A program made the translations under genes and the position numbers. A model generated the notes under the pieces. That model ran no database searches and was not told the DNA's origin. It was given only the letters and a program-made list of their open reading frames with translations. From Lingula anatina (taxonomy: Eukaryota > Brachiopoda > Lingulata > Lingulida > Lingulidae): a stretch of DNA of 64,000 nt. Where the stretch lies: positions 61,238-125,237 of the forward strand of contig NW_019775694.1 in NCBI RefSeq assembly GCF_001039355.2, in the 5' to 3' direction. Shown in pieces: positions 1 through 13,103 of this stretch (positions are counted from its first letter, which is position 1; each line of letters starts with the position of its first letter).

Positions 1-1102
1 AGGATTCCTATAGTCCTGTACGACTCCTACAGGGCATCCTGCTCGTAAGGGCAGAGCAAACGATCTGTGAGGATCATCTTAAGCGGAGGTTTTCTTTTAT
101 TATATTTTCCAAAAATGTTACAGAGTGATGGCGAGTGTTAGGAATGGAAGATTAAAGGTTGGTTAATCGCGGATAAATGCTGTTAACCCCAGGATAAATC
201 AATTTTGGCGCGAAAATCCTCTTTTGTGTCCTTTTAATGATCATATAAGCCGTGTTTAGTTGAAACTCGGTTGTGATCAGTTGAGAAGCAGTAAGAATTG
301 GCCAGAAAAAAAGAAATAGCAGCTGTATCAAATTCACGGCTGAATATTTTCCAATGAGCGCGGGCTCGTGGGGCACGTGTGTACAGACATACGGACAGAC
401 AAATTTAGCCTAAAAAATAAACTCACACACCAAACAGATAGAAGTTACCCGGCTGCTACATGTTTGGGATAAATCGCTTTAAAAGACGGATTTTTGTCCA
501 CATTTTATCATTGAACATACCGAAATACGCGATCAAAGAACGAAAAGCTTATCTTGGCTATTTTAATGTAAAAAATTCCCCTTTTAAATCAAGGATAAGA
601 CATTGCACTTCCTTCTTTTTCCCTAAAGGACACAGTACGCGTGACTGATAGATACACTCAATGATTGCCCGTGATTTATGAAGTCCCGTAACGATTCCAA
701 CTATATGGAATCGGTGAGGGAGAAATTACGAGAAAATGTGTTGATTGGAACATACTCACACGCAAATACCAGCATGCTTTCTGGCTGTAGATTTTATTTG
801 TCAGGTCTAGAGAATAACTTATTGCTTGTCGACCAACAGGCGCAACGAATTTTAGTCGCTCTCGTTGTACTTCATTTTACTTACGAGAATAAATTTATAC
901 GCGCGTTTTGTTCGACACGGTAAATGCGAACTGGCCTAGAACTCCACCTACTCAACCTACGTACACGCCCCAGGCAGACCCTAGGCTTATGTTGTATGTG
1001 TAAAAACGAGATTCCATAATATACACAAATACCAATGATGTCAATAACTATATTTTGCAGATGTACAGGAGAAGCAAAATACTCTAACACGTGAGTACCA
1101 CA
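1..1102. other. intergenic, no gene seen
   Basis: Only short open frames without recognisable domains or splice-consistent neighbours occur here. I see no coding signal, RNA gene or clear repeat before the inverted-repeat element that starts at 1103. Confidence 0.5.
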
Positions 1103-1267
1103 CAGGGGCGTAACCAGACCTTTTAAAATTGTACGCACAGATTTTGAAAATTCACAGATACGATTATATTCTGTGAAAAATACACTGAATTTATGGAGAA
1201 TAATATCATGGTTGGCTCAAAAATTGTACGCACAGTGCATCCGTGCGTATGCCTGGTTACGCCCCTG
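1103..1267. mobile_element. hAT-like MITE, 165 bp
   Basis: The ends are perfect inverted repeats, CAGGGGCGTAACCAG on the left and its complement on the right. The word AAAATTGTACGCACAG occurs twice inside, near each end. CCACA is present on both sides, but an exact 8-bp target duplication cannot be fixed. CAGGGGCG-type termini are common in non-autonomous hAT elements. There is no coding capacity. Confidence 0.7.
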
Positions 1268-3145
1268 CCACACATTGATACATATTACATAAACGTCAAA
1301 AACCTCTGCTGAACAACATTCTTTTTGGTTGCCCTTTAGTAATCATTTTAACACTTAGCCCGGTATGTCAGTGGGAAGGGAAAAAATTCACCGTAAAAAG
1401 GTTAGCCGGAGGCGATCAAGTTGTTTCTGGCTCGTCTATTTTATCGACGCAATATTTCGTGAAAGAAGAACAAGAAAGAAGATGGAGCGATAGCATTGAT
1501 CGGAATTCATCCGGGAGTAATTATTGTCTAGAGTGCCGCAAAAAGTAAGTCCCTGTTAGTTAAGGATTACGGCAGGAAGATGCTTCATCGTTCGTTGTTA
1601 GTTTAGTGTGCGCTTAACCAGCGAGAAAGGACAGAGTTTCATGTAGGCCTATTGCAATACTGACTTAACTATTCAGGATAATGCTGGGGGGGGGGGGGGG
1701 GGCAAGAATATTTTTTAAACGAAGCAAGGCAAATCGAAACTTCTGGTAGTAGACGAGGGCAATTTGACTGCAATGCGTAGGGCACAACGATGGCAAATAA
1801 TCCTTTGCTTCGTCTCCCCTCGTTTCGCTTATGATGCCGGTTAGACGCGATAGAGAGTCCCCCATGATAGAGTTTGCTTCCCATTCATTTGTACAGGTGA
1901 GCCTCGCCCTAGATTTTGACCCACTTAGGTCAGACTAACCCTAACCATTATAACCATATGGAGGGTGGACTTTCTGTTACACGGATCCTCAGTTTCGTTA
2001 CACCGGTTCGGTTGGAAGCATTAGATGGGGGTACATCCAAGCTAAGTGTGGACCAAGGGGGTGGGGGGGGGGGGCACTCCTTTTTTCCATCATTTAGTTA
2101 TCGTTAATCGGCCTAATCTCGGAGGTCTTGTAGACACTATAACTAAAAACAAACTATACCCATTCAAACATTTGATTTAGGTCCGCCTGTTACAGATATA
2201 TGATTGAACATTGATGAAATTAAGTGGAAGGTGAGCACGTAGGGAAATAGATTTGATGTGGTCCTTCAAGTAATGCACAAACGCTCACCGAAGCTTTGTT
2301 TTGCTCAAATGGTTAAGGCCAGAAACCGAATTTGATTTAAAGATCGCCATTTTTCAAGGTGACAGAGTTGACTGGGGTATATAAGGATACGGAAAATTTT
2401 TTTTTATCAGTAAAAACATAATATCAGCTATTGGAGAATAAAAAGATGGCATTCAATGAAAATTAAAGGTGACAACATGTGAGCAATTTTTGTCATTTAA
2501 TTAATATGTCACAATCTGTTTCCTGAGGAACATTCGCCATTTTATTTTTTCAAAGAAAAACTTTGAAACTTATGCCAATAAGCAATCCGAGGAAAGTAAT
2601 TAATTACAAAAGTATTTATAGCTTGATTGATTGTTTTAATTATTTATCATTATCTTGTTTTCTTTGCATTGTGCAGAAAATGGTCTTCTACATTTGGACA
2701 ATACAGCATGGTTAAAATTGAGAATAAGTGACCCACTTTTCCTCGCCCCCTGGTACCGGGAATATTTCATTATACGACTCTTTTGAAGGTTATACATGCA
2801 CCTTATTAGAGTTTTTGCGTTCTCTATGACGCCTTAATCCAGCTATTTTGCAAGAGCAATCAGACTATTTCCCGCGAGGATGGTAACTTAACTAATGGCG
2901 AAAGGAAGTAACATTTCTCATTCCTCGAAAGAATTTTTTGTCAAATAGGCCATGTTGCATGATCGAGGGTTTTGTTCGCTGACCGAAGTTTCGTATTTTC
3001 AGGCAGGTGTGCATGACGTCCACGCGATCGTTTACTGTGACCAGGCCATATTCGAAGAAAAGAAATATTTCAGGAAATATTTCATTATTCATTCCGAACA
3101 AATTTGGTTGGTTGAGCGTTCACAATAGCGCAAATTTATCAATGA
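1268..3145. other. intergenic, no gene seen
   Basis: No supported gene. It contains G homopolymers at 1686-1702 (17 G) and 2063-2074 that look like slippage tracts; the small open frames spanning them are low-complexity artefacts. Confidence 0.45.
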
Positions 3146-3196
3146 CACGCACACGCACACGCACACACACACACACACACACATACACACACACAG
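3146..3196. repeat. (CA)n microsatellite
   Basis: Dinucleotide CA tract interrupted by CG and TA steps, about 50 bp. Confidence 0.9.
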
Positions 3197-3540
3197 AGCA
3201 AGAGTTTCCAGACACTGTACGATTAAATAAACTACTGCGTCTACTAAACTTCCCTTGCATTTATGCATTTTATCATATAATTAATATATTAAATTAAAAC
3301 GAGAGAAAAAGTAGATTCAACCAAATTTTCAACCTTTTTTGTCATGTATGGTGAAGCTGCTGTTATTTTGACATCAAAATCCATTTTATTCTCTAGTTGA
3401 TACAAAATAGATGTGAATCGATATCAATTTAAGCAAGTGCGTTAAGTAAGTATCCGAATGATGTTGAAGTAGTTTGCCTATTAAGAACTATAGCCAATAT
3501 GTCCACGGTTCACTTCAAGGCATTCATTCATCTCCACTGT

Positions 3541-3682
3541 CTATCCCCTACCAGGGACGCAGATTAACTACTAGTATGTGCACTTTTCTCTGACGCGGTA
3601 AAGAAAAGTGTCATGAATTTACCAGAGACATATCTGTGAAGATCTAGTGAAAAAATCAATCTGTGGCACTGGTAGAGGGTAG
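3541..3682. mobile_element. MITE family B, copy 1
   Basis: About 142 bp bounded by imperfect inverted repeats of about 22 bp (left starts CTATCCCCTACCAG, right ends CTGGTAGAGGGTAG). Flanks read CCACTGT on the left and CCACTAT on the right, a near-perfect 7-bp target duplication. A diverged relative is at 11916-12061; both share an interior stretch around ATCTGTGAAGATCT. It is non-coding. Confidence 0.6.
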
Positions 3683-5100
3683 CCACTATCCGCAAAATTG
3701 ACGCGGGAAATGGAGCCCGGTTAATAAATCACTGCTCCTCGGTGATTTCCTAACGCGTTGGGGATTTCTAACTCTGACCGTGAAATATACGTACATCAAT
3801 AAAATTCCCTGAAGGGCATTTGCTATATATTTGTTGACTCTTAACCTGCTTGATGCCCGTGAACTTTAGCCTAACGATTCAGAATTAGTTTCTCTAGTAA
3901 CTAAGTTGCCTTAATGGTTTAGGTAGCATAAACCATGTTTTGGCCTCATACTGCCTCTTTACAAATCCACAAACTTGTTTTATCTGTAACTGTTGAACAT
4001 GGTATTTTTGTCACACCATAGTTCAATTCTCTTTTGCCTTTTTTGTGTTAATATTTTGATACATGGTCACTCAGTAAGAGTAAAATCTCATCACAGTTAA
4101 GCACAAATAAAAGCGTCTTAAACTGCATGGCAAAATAGCAATGTGCCTATATATTGTTTTTGTCATTGATTTCGCTGAATCGCATACTATTTGGTATAAA
4201 GATATTTACAAATATCTGTTTGGTTGATTCGTAGTACTAGTACACGTTTTAACACGATGTAAGGTATTTCAAGGGTGTACAGTTAACATGTACATTGTCC
4301 TGACCAAATTAACTCTCAGTCATATTCTGATAAAGTTAAAGTAACAATTTTGGAGTGGCCAAGCGCAAGGTACCTGTATCTGTTCCGAGGCTGAGATGGC
4401 TGAGATGTATGTGCACTAAATACGAATTCTGAATTTTCTTACAGCCTGCATCGGTAAGTGCAATGGTCCATTTCCTCCGGCAAATGTCTGACTGTCTCAA
4501 AGTTGATATTTTTTCAGAACAGCTGCTAAAATCAGTTATTTGCACTTCTTTACTTTCTTTGAACAAACTACTTTTGCATCAATGAGTGCTTATCACTGGT
4601 AGTGATCTTTTGTTAGTCTGTGTGTCCGTCCCTCTGTTGGTCTGTCTGTCTGTCTGTGCTTCTACAATTTCCAATCAAACACAAAAATTGCACGCACACA
4701 TACACTGACATGCCGTAAAACTCCTTGGTGTTTGCTGTTAAGCGCATGCAGCTCACGCAGCGTATTTTTCCGCACGATAGAGCGGTGAGTAGGTAATATG
4801 TTGGTCATTTTTTTTCTTTACGGTAAAATGGTCATTTGGTCAGTTCGCACTAAAGAGTGGTCAGCTGGTCATTTGGTCTGCCCGACCGTTCGTCCCTGTC
4901 ACAAAGTTGGGAAAAAGGTGCACAGCATCTAATTTAAAGCACATGCCTTTTAAGGGATGCTTTAAATAACCGACGAATGGTTCACCTTGATCTACTTTTC
5001 AAGGTCACAAAGACCATGCTAAGATCGTTATCTCTTATGTATTCGATACTTAGTCGAGGAAAGGGTCAGCAAAATCTCACATGTTTTTTGATGAACATTA
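3683..5100. other. intergenic, no gene seen
   Basis: AT-rich sequence with a short TCTG tetranucleotide run near 4635-4657. No supported coding exon or RNA gene. Confidence 0.45.
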
Positions 5101-5268
5101 CAGGGGCGGATTCAGAGTTATTTCCTGACAGTCTTCCAAATTATCTTTGTTGATCCGTTCTTCACTTTTGACCGTCTTCAGACAGAAAAAATTAGATACC
5201 CGCCAATGTAAACTTGAAAATCTGACCGTCTTCTGGAAGACCTAGAAGACGCTCTAAATCCGCCCCTG
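5101..5268. mobile_element. hAT-like MITE, 168 bp
   Basis: Begins CAGGGGCGGATTCAGAG and ends with the near-complement CTCTAAATCCGCCCCTG. The flanks AACATTA and AACATAA resemble an aged target duplication. Internal words TGACAGTCTTCCAAATTAT and GACCGTCTTC are shared with a decayed relative at 62183-62325, so this is a dispersed family. Confidence 0.65.
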
Positions 5269-6271
5269 AACATAATACTAATTGCGACAAAGTTCACATG
5301 GTTTCACTTGCTCCAATTAAGACTGCATCGAAATAACCTTCACATATGTACGTGCATGTATACACCATGAAAAAAGGCAGAACACGTGAATTCCTAGAAT
5401 ATCAAAATCGAAAGATAATTCGCTTTGATTGGGCATTTCTAGAAAAAAGGGGCCTACTTAAATAAAATTAACCTGCACCGCTGCGCCTTTTACAACGCCG
5501 ATTGTAAAGCCCCAAGGCATAATTACACAGATAGGCAGAGAGCGTGGCATGGCGCTTTTTCTTGTACTTGCTTCCTGTATTTTCTCCTATTATATCTGTA
5601 AGTCGTGCCAGGGTTTCGTTAAAGGTAATTTCTGGCTCTACTGGCATCACTAACTCGACCTACGTTTGATTAGACAGTTCGTGCAATTTGCTTAATGATC
5701 TGCACTCAAGTTGCGCTTCTCTTCCAAGATTTGTTTTTGGAGCCTTACGTTGCATGCTTCACAAAAAAAAGTCCGAAGTAAGTCTTTGGAAGGTTTTTTG
5801 GATCAAATCCGAGTATACTAAGACGTAGCCGTCTATCTTTAGTGTCAAGTAGCCGTCTATGTTTAGCCGTCTATCTTTAGTGTCTATCTTTTAACCAAGT
5901 CCCTTGAGCAAATGGAAATTGTCTCGACGAACTATTCTTTCGTTTTTGATGTGACTGTAGGCCATTCAACTATGTCAAATACCCGGTACATTCATTGTGA
6001 GCCAAGCATTCTTAAATTTTTAAATACTTTTATCTCAAAATCAACTGTACATAGTCAGCTATCCAACAAAAGCTTCCAAGTCTAAGAGCGTAAGACTTTC
6101 GTGTGACACTGAAAACACTGTGTGTTTTAGAAAACGTTCATGGGCAATTTCATTTATCTAGTTTGTGTAAAATTCAAGTTTCTACTGCGACTGCTGTTAC
6201 CTTGCAGAAAACATTTTGATGGCAGTTAAAAGACAGGAGACATACATGCACATGCATCCCCTAAACCCATA
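5269..6271. other. intergenic, no gene seen
   Basis: No gene recognised. Around 5826-5887 a short direct repeat of AGCCGTCTATCTTTAGTGTC occurs in two to three imperfect copies. Confidence 0.4.
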
Positions 6272-6501
6272 CACCCCATTTCCATAGATTTTTAGATCGA
6301 TCTATCCCTGTGGGGAGTCTCACTAGATTACTGTCAGCTTGGCCGGCTTAAGCGTCTGTCCCGCCTACTAAAAGCTCTAAGGGGGTAATTAACTATGGTG
6401 TCCGCTCGGCTGACCGCAATTTAGCGTGAACCCCCAGGGAGTTAGGTCGATCTAAAACTTAATCTTTAGATCGATCTTAATCTCTGGGAAAGCACCCCAT
6501 G
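6272..6501 (-). mobile_element. TA-flanked MITE family A, copy 1 (inverted)
   Basis: Reverse-orientation copy of the family at 6911, 7832 and 61288. Ends carry CCCCATTTCCATAGATTTTT followed by TAGATCGATCTA and its complement on the other side. A TA dinucleotide flanks both ends (6270-6271 and 6502-6503), as expected for Tc1/mariner-type insertion. At 230 bp it is slightly longer than the 215-bp copies because the inner end near 6452-6480 carries a repeated GATCGATCT segment. Confidence 0.75.
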
Positions 6502-6502
6502 T

Positions 6503-6575
6503 ACATGTATGCAGACGTATAGGTATATGCACATATGTACATGTATGCAGACGTATAGGTATATGCACATATGTA
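6503..6575. repeat. 36-bp tandem repeat, two units
   Basis: Two identical tandem units of 36 bp containing GCAGACGTATAGGTATATGC directly abut the end of the MITE at 6501. Confidence 0.75.
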
Positions 6576-6754
6576 CATGCATGCTCATAGACTATAACAC
6601 AGCCCTGCCCAAAGTTTTGATGAGTGGCATCTCCAACTTTTGAAATTTGGGGAAGGAATTGATCACAACTGGTTTCAAGAGATATTTGCTAATCGTTTGA
6701 TATTCAATCTTGAATTCGTCACTAATTGTGTTCGAAAATTTTTACTGCTTAACA

Positions 6755-6910
6755 TTACATGTATGTGTCGAAGATATAACGCCAGTAGGCAGAAAACCTT
6801 TGACGAAAAGGCTATTTTTATGCCCATAATTACAAATTCTAAAAAAAAATCAGTGAAATGGAAAAATGCGTCTCTTATGTAATACGCGGATTTACTGTAG
6901 TGCAAAAATA
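6755..6910. repeat. partial duplication, left copy
   Basis: A segment containing GTCGAAGATATAACGCCAGT and GCGTCTCTTATGTAATACGC is present here and again at 7129-7363. The two copies flank the MITE at 6911-7125; the right copy has about 90 extra bases in the middle. Confidence 0.65.
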
Positions 6911-7125
6911 GACCCCATTTCCAGAGATTAGATCGATCTACTTTAGATCGACTTAACTCCCTGGGGGTTCACGCTAAATAGCTGTCAGCCGAGCGGACAC
7001 GAAAGTTAATTACCCCCTTACAGCTTGTAGTAGGCGGGACGGACATTTAAGCCGGATTATCTGACAGTAATCTAGTGAGACCCCCCGCGGGGATAGATCG
7101 ATCTAAAAGCTCTGGGAATACAGCC
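6911..7125 (+). mobile_element. TA-flanked MITE family A, copy 2
   Basis: A 215-bp element with terminal inverted repeats GACCCCATTTCC and a subterminal TAGATCGATC palindrome at both ends, flanked by TA (6909-6910 and 7126-7127). The interior contains CTGGGGGTTCACGCTAAAT and GTAGTAGGCGGGAC, which are conserved in all four copies. No open frame. Confidence 0.8.
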
Positions 7126-7831
7126 TATGTGTCGAAGATATAACGCCAGTAGGCAGAAAACCTTTGACGAAAAGGCTATTTTTATGCCCATAATTACAAA
7201 TTCTCAACAGAACTTTGGGAGTTTTGATTTCAAGACACCCTTTTAACAACTACATAATACTGAAAGAATTGCACTGATAGGTCGCCAGGACTAAAAAAAT
7301 CACTGAAACAGAAAAATGCGTCTCATATGTAATACGCGGATTTACTGTAGTGCAAAAATAGTTTGAGGCATGCGAAATTATATATATTTTAGTGATTTGT
7401 GCCAGATATAAGTTGTTTTGTAAATGATCTGTTATGTCATACTTGCCCACCCTCTAATATCAGGGGGCTTCTAAAATATCAGTAGTATACAAAATTTAAG
7501 TATGAGCCCCTGTGGGAAAACATCTTATCTGACTGTCTAGTGTAATGAAACTACGCCGCCCTTACCAGCCTCTTAAACGGTGGCTCAGCAGCAGAGGAGG
7601 ATAATTACAGGGTTCTGTGTAATCACTCAGGTGGGCTTCTAGAGTAAGTCTAGGGCTTGCTTGACTTGCAGTGCGTAATACAGACAGATGTGCGCTACTC
7701 ATCACCTATACTGTAGGTGTGAAATCGCTCCCCACTGAAAAATACAAAGGGCATGTCTCTTTTCTGGCAAGATTACGTGAAATAGCGATACAGAATTTTG
7801 CAACAGACTACTAGCGCACCCTGTGGTCTTA

Positions 7832-8046
7832 GAGTGCATTCCCATAGATTTAGATCGATCCATCTAGATCGACCTAACTCCCTGGGGGTTCACGCTAAAT
7901 TGATGTCAGCCGAGCGCGCACCGTAGTTAATTAACCTCTTACAGCTTTTAGTAGGCGGGACAGACGCTTAAGCCGGATAAGCTGACTGTAATCTAGTGAG
8001 ACTCCCCACAGCGATAAATCGATCTAAAATCTGTGGGAATGGGGTC
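7832..8046 (+). mobile_element. TA-flanked MITE family A, copy 3
   Basis: Also exactly 215 bp between TA dinucleotides at 7830-7831 and 8047-8048. The right terminus GTGGGAATGGGGTC complements the consensus left end GACCCCATTCCCA. It shares the interior conserved words of the other copies. Confidence 0.8.
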
Positions 8047-8655
8047 TAATACTTGCCAAGGTGCACCTCTACCTAAACACTATTAAGGCCCTTGTAAAAA
8101 CCAACACACTTTTGCTCTCACGATAGTTGTCTGAAATCCATCTCTCAGTAAAAAAAACGTCTAGTAAACGATAGGATATCAGAGTGAAATGGAACTTGCA
8201 GTTCCAAGACGCAAGAAACCGCACAACCTAGGAGAAAGTTGGAGACAGAAGTAAGGTTAAAATAAGAAAAGCGAGTTGATGATGATTCGTGAGACATGTT
8301 AGTCGTGAGACATGCAAGACGGATAACACCGTTGTTCTTTTGAAAGGCTTAATTGTTCTGATCCAGGGATTTTTGCTGTAAGGGGAAAGCTTTTCGAGCA
8401 GGAAAAAAACCCACATCATCCAGGTAACGATGGCGGTTCCAAGATTTTGCCAATGGGCACTAGAGAATTTCTTACCTAAAAAAATAAATCAAATAAATAA
8501 ATCAAATAAAACAAATAATAATAATAATAATAAAATAAAAAATAAAAATATCATAATGGTAGACGAGAGCAGTTTGACCATAAAACACAGGATCGCGGAT
8601 GTAAGATGACTTGGTTTTTGTCACGTTTCTCTTGATCTGCCGGTTACTCCTTTTT

Positions 8656-8682
8656 GGGGGCGGGGGGGGGGGGGGGGGGGGG
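8656..8682. repeat. poly-G tract
   Basis: Five G, one C, then 21 uninterrupted G. It is capable of G-quadruplex formation on the plus strand and prone to length error in sequencing. Confidence 0.9.
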
Positions 8683-10348
8683 TAGTGGAGGGGTAAAGAG
8701 ATGGTAAATCCGAAGGGGGGAGGGGGCTGAGAAGGACGTGTCCTGATATGCCCCACCAGAACCCGCCCTAGGCTGATACCTATTACTGGTTGGCTCTAGT
8801 TGTGGAGGAAAGAATGAAGTCAATACAGGAGTAGGTTATCGCTTCCTTCTTATTGCGTGATGTATTTCTCCCACCTCACTCTAGAACAACTGAAGAATAA
8901 TGCTTGATATTTTTCAAAGCTTACTCCTCCCTTTTCTTCTGTGTTTACAGTGTGTTTTTCTTTGACTCCGCAGCGACTGGGAAGACACACGCACCTGCTC
9001 TTGTTCACACACTTTCCAATATATACCGCAGGGCATTCGTGCTCCCATTTTGAATACGAGAAACTGGTTCACACAGAAACCTATTTATCATCTGCAGTTA
9101 TTTCTGCTGGACTAGAAATCCCATATTATGTTACAAACAGGGCAAAGCGGGTTCACATCAATACCTTATAGTTTCAGTGTAGTTTCTTTGGTTTTTTACT
9201 GTCAGCAGTTGTGCATGTGTACCTTTACATGTAGCTGACGGTTTTCAAGAACAGCGCATGGATATTTAATGCTGCGATTCGGGTTTCAGTCCGGTGCTCT
9301 GAGGAACATATTCCTGTTACCAGCCATATTTTCTGTGTTTTTTGAGATTATAAGTCCACGTGCTTAGTTATCGTTCTTAGACGTTAAAGGGACAAAGTGA
9401 GTATTAGACTTTTATATAGCAAAATATCAATTTTCTTTTGGGGTTATCCATTTTATTGTCATTTTCACAAGTCTACAAACCGCACGCTGGGGGGGGGGGG
9501 GGAGGGCTTTTGGAAAATTAAAAAAAAATTAATCTTCATCCCATGGGTGTGCTGGCAAAGGACATCATTTTTCATATTTTTAGCGTTCCACCTTGTACTC
9601 TTTAAAGAGGGGGATGGGAGGGGGCTGGAAAAAGGCTACTCTTTGTAGACCTGAAAAATGATGATAACTTGGATGACCCCATAATTACCAAGGTGCAAAA
9701 CACCATACATGTGTCTCAAACCGTTGACAAAAAAGCGATCTATAAAGCAGTTCTTGAGTCACTGCCGTAATGGAGATGTACGGTATTGAATTTCACTTGT
9801 AACGGTAGGCCTACAAACATTTTCAAAAACTAGTTTATAGAGCGTTAATTGTCTTCTTACAAGTTTTGTGGGGTAAATTGATGTTTGCTCTTCTACGCAA
9901 AATGTGATTAATATTTTATTGTCATTCTTTTTGTTTATTTATTTGTCTATTAAGTAATTTGTTTATTTGTTAGTTTGTCGTGTAAAGGTCTTGTGTGCGT
10001 GCTAATTACTTAATGTCTCCGTACACACAATATTCCTTTAAACTGATCAAAACATCGATTTTTCATCAGTAAAGCAATCACCCTGCACTTCCTCTTCAAT
10101 TCAGCTCACTGCAGTCATGAAATGATATGGGAACCTGCATTCGATTGCTTCATGTACCAATTCTCTGTATTTCATGCATTTAGATTTACTCCCATCACAG
10201 GCTTACCTGTAAAGTATACCCTCCGATAGGGGTCTCTGCTGTAAAATCAAACAAAAAACTTCTCGACCTAACAAATGTCAGACACCCCTTTAGGAAGTTA
10301 CCGTGTGCAAAGTGCGTAAAGTTCTGTTTGTGAAATCGCTTTAACCAT

Positions 10349-10378
10349 CTTTCTCTCTCTCTCTCTCTCTCTCTCTCC
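10349..10378. repeat. (CT)n microsatellite
   Basis: About 14 uninterrupted CT units followed by a CA-rich stretch. Confidence 0.9.
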
Positions 10379-11915
10379 ACGCACATACACGCACGCACAC
10401 TCACCCACACACACGAACGTAACACTGCCTTATTCTACCGGTATTCAATCATTCAAGTAACTAGATGCATAAAAATTTCCATTTCATTGTATACTGCAGT
10501 TGAATAATGCATGCGCGCAAAATCCTATACTGGTTGAATGGCGCCAAAAATGCGACACGAAACGTCGTGTGTTTTCATGTCGCACTGCCAGTACGATAAC
10601 AGGTGACGTGGGCTAGCGCCTACCAGACATTAGCAGTCAAATCTGCGACACCGGTTCCGACGTTGATTCCTAAAGCAGTTTTGAGGTACGTCGAGCACAC
10701 ATTAGGCATATGTTGTAAAATATTTATCATCACCAACTACATGTACGTTGTAATTATGTTAGGTTTTCATTGACCGTAAATTATTAGGATTAAGGGTAAT
10801 TCAATTGTTCAAAAAACAATGAAGTTATTGAGCGTTAGTATCATTTTGTAAGCAGTCAACTAGTGCAGCATTTGTTTTTATACATGTACATGGGAAGGGT
10901 GGATAGACAAAAGAAAGAAAAAAACGAAGATCGAAGATCGAGTCGCCCAAGGGAAACTCCAGTATTGCGATTGGTCTCCGCCATTTCCGGCCTCGTTTTT
11001 CTCCCCCCTTTTTACATCCGCCCTGAGTTTGAAAACTCACTGGAAACTCTCCTTTTTTACCAGAAATATTTGCTGCTCATTTAATACGGAGACGACATGC
11101 ACATGCTGGTACTAATGGAGAGAAATTCAGGGTGAAAAAAGAGGAGTGTATATACACTACATGGAGTATATGTAACATACACGAAAACTTCATATCAGCC
11201 CATAAATGCTTCATACGAGCCCATAAATATTTGTGAAGCCGTCATTTAGATAAGACGAGAACAATGAGGTATGCCCTGAGTGTCAGGGCACTATACAGCT
11301 AGCTTGCTCACTATATATCTTTTCATGTGGTAGCTTTACACTGTTGATATGGGTTACATATGAAATCAAGATCGAGCAGGCAATACTGAAATCTAGAAGC
11401 TATGGTATGAGGTAATGCCTCGATATAAAAAGAAGTCTAACAATTATTTGCTTATGAGGTAAGACAGTTACTTCAGCCTAACATGATAAGGAAGTTGGAT
11501 AAGTGCTTCAGTTTAGGATTAAAAGTGAAAGCCGCAGGCTTTTAAGGGGAACCGCACTGCAATATATAGGCTATACCTCAACTAATTGGTACCACCCGGA
11601 AAGAAAAAAATGTTTGTAAGTGAGATAAATTATATACTTGTCTTGCACCATCTCTGTGACTTGAACAGGTTTAACCAATGTTTCAAAAATGATAATAAAT
11701 GAGTAACCTTACCGAAAGGGCGAGGGCGCCAAGATAGACACGCACCGCGGACGGAAGTAGCTTCCGTTGGTTGGTACCATCATTGCATTCCTATATAGAT
11801 ATCATTCGCATCCATGGTACATCTACTATACATGTTTGTGAGCCAGTTAAAATATACGGGGAGTGGGGGTATTATGCCGTTACTAATCCCAAACTCAGAT
11901 AGATGGGGAGCTTAT

Positions 11916-12061
11916 ATACCCTCTACCAGTGCCCCAGATTTTGTTCTGTGGACTTGTCTCTGTCACGGCTGCAGAAAAGTCCCAGCATTTAACTAGAGAC
12001 ATATCTGTGAATATCTCGTGAAAAATCAATCTGTTAACTTTTGGCCTGGTAGATGGCATGG
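11916..12061. mobile_element. MITE family B, copy 2
   Basis: Left end TACCCTCTACCAGTGCC matches the complement of the right end of the copy at 3541-3682. Interior ATCTGTGAATATCTCGTGAA is also shared. The right end is decayed (CCTGGTAGATGGCATG). Confidence 0.5.
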
Positions 12062-12799
12062 GAAGCTTATCCTGGTTAGGGTGGAACCAACATCTGTAAC
12101 AGAGATCGTATGATTAAAAGAGTAGAAACACCGTCTGTATTTAAATCTCAGGGTAACAAACTTCGTTTGCTGGATAATATAGGATCCTCTGTTCCCTGGA
12201 AATCAAAGTTAAGTACAGGTACCACACGCACTGGGTATAGGGTAGATCATTTATCATAAACCATCATTAATATTCCGAAACCCAGGGTGTATGTTGGTTG
12301 AAACTGCACCATCTGAAACTCAGGGTAGCTCTGGCCGGCAGTGCACCATTTTTTTTTAGTTAATCGATATTTTCCTCTCAGGAACAAGCTTAAAGCAGCA
12401 AATGTAAGCTTTAAAAAGCCTCCTTCTGTCATTATACTAAGGGTGCCACTTATCAGCCACTGTAGTCTTAGATGAAATTATGAAATGGGTCTGGGGATAA
12501 ATTTTACTGGTTTGTTATTGTTTATCTGATAGCTATGCAATTACCAAGTGATCGAGATGTGTTTTAATCGACTCAGAAGCTCTGGGAAATATCATGCTCT
12601 GGGCAGATAAAAATAATCAGTGGCATTTTCACCTGTGTAAAACGTGTGTGCAATATAATATCTCTTGGATATAGTGTTCTGAATGAATGGAAAAGGTTAG
12701 GTAAATTTGGCTTGGATTTGAGGGAAATATGACACGAAAAGGGATTCGCCATCCCACACGTTTGTAGCGTTCTATGTATCAAATATCCAGGAAAAGGAG

Positions 12800-13075
12800 A
12801 ATATTTAAGATGCATACAAAGTCAGTCTTTGTCACAAAAATCGACCAAATGCCAGCATGCAGTTTCAAGTAGTATAACTAAGAGAATTACCAAAAGACAT
12901 TGTTTAATTTTACCCAAAAATGATGTTCGAACGGATTTTTCTGCTAGTTTCTATGCTGTGTGTCAATGGGGCAGAAAAGTAGGTCACGAAATTAGGTTAA
13001 ATTTCCGACCAAAAATTTAAAGAAAGGAGCAGTCAAAAGCTCATTTATGGCTGATCGAGTGATCTATTCAGTTTA
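12800..13075 (+). repeat. dispersed repeat R1, uninterrupted copy
   Basis: About 275 bp that recur in inverted orientation at 61240-61745. Shared words include ATGCATACAAAGTCAGT, AACTAAGAGAATTACC and TTTATGGCTGATCGAG. The copy at 61 kb is interrupted by a family A MITE, so this copy represents the empty site. A 63-codon open frame over it has no recognised domain. Confidence 0.7.
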
Positions 13076-13103
13076 TCCCTTGGCATGTCGAATATATTTG
13101 AGT

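Larger units (their letters stand above)
8049..11915. other. intergenic, no gene seen
   Basis: No exon set or gene supported. Low-complexity features include G tracts at 8656-8682 and 9490-9502 and a CT microsatellite near 10349-10378. The open frames that overlap these tracts are artefacts. Confidence 0.45.

Noticed and set aside
678-1138. 81- and 85-codon open frames
   Set aside because: No domain, no splice-compatible neighbours, and one overlaps the end of a MITE.
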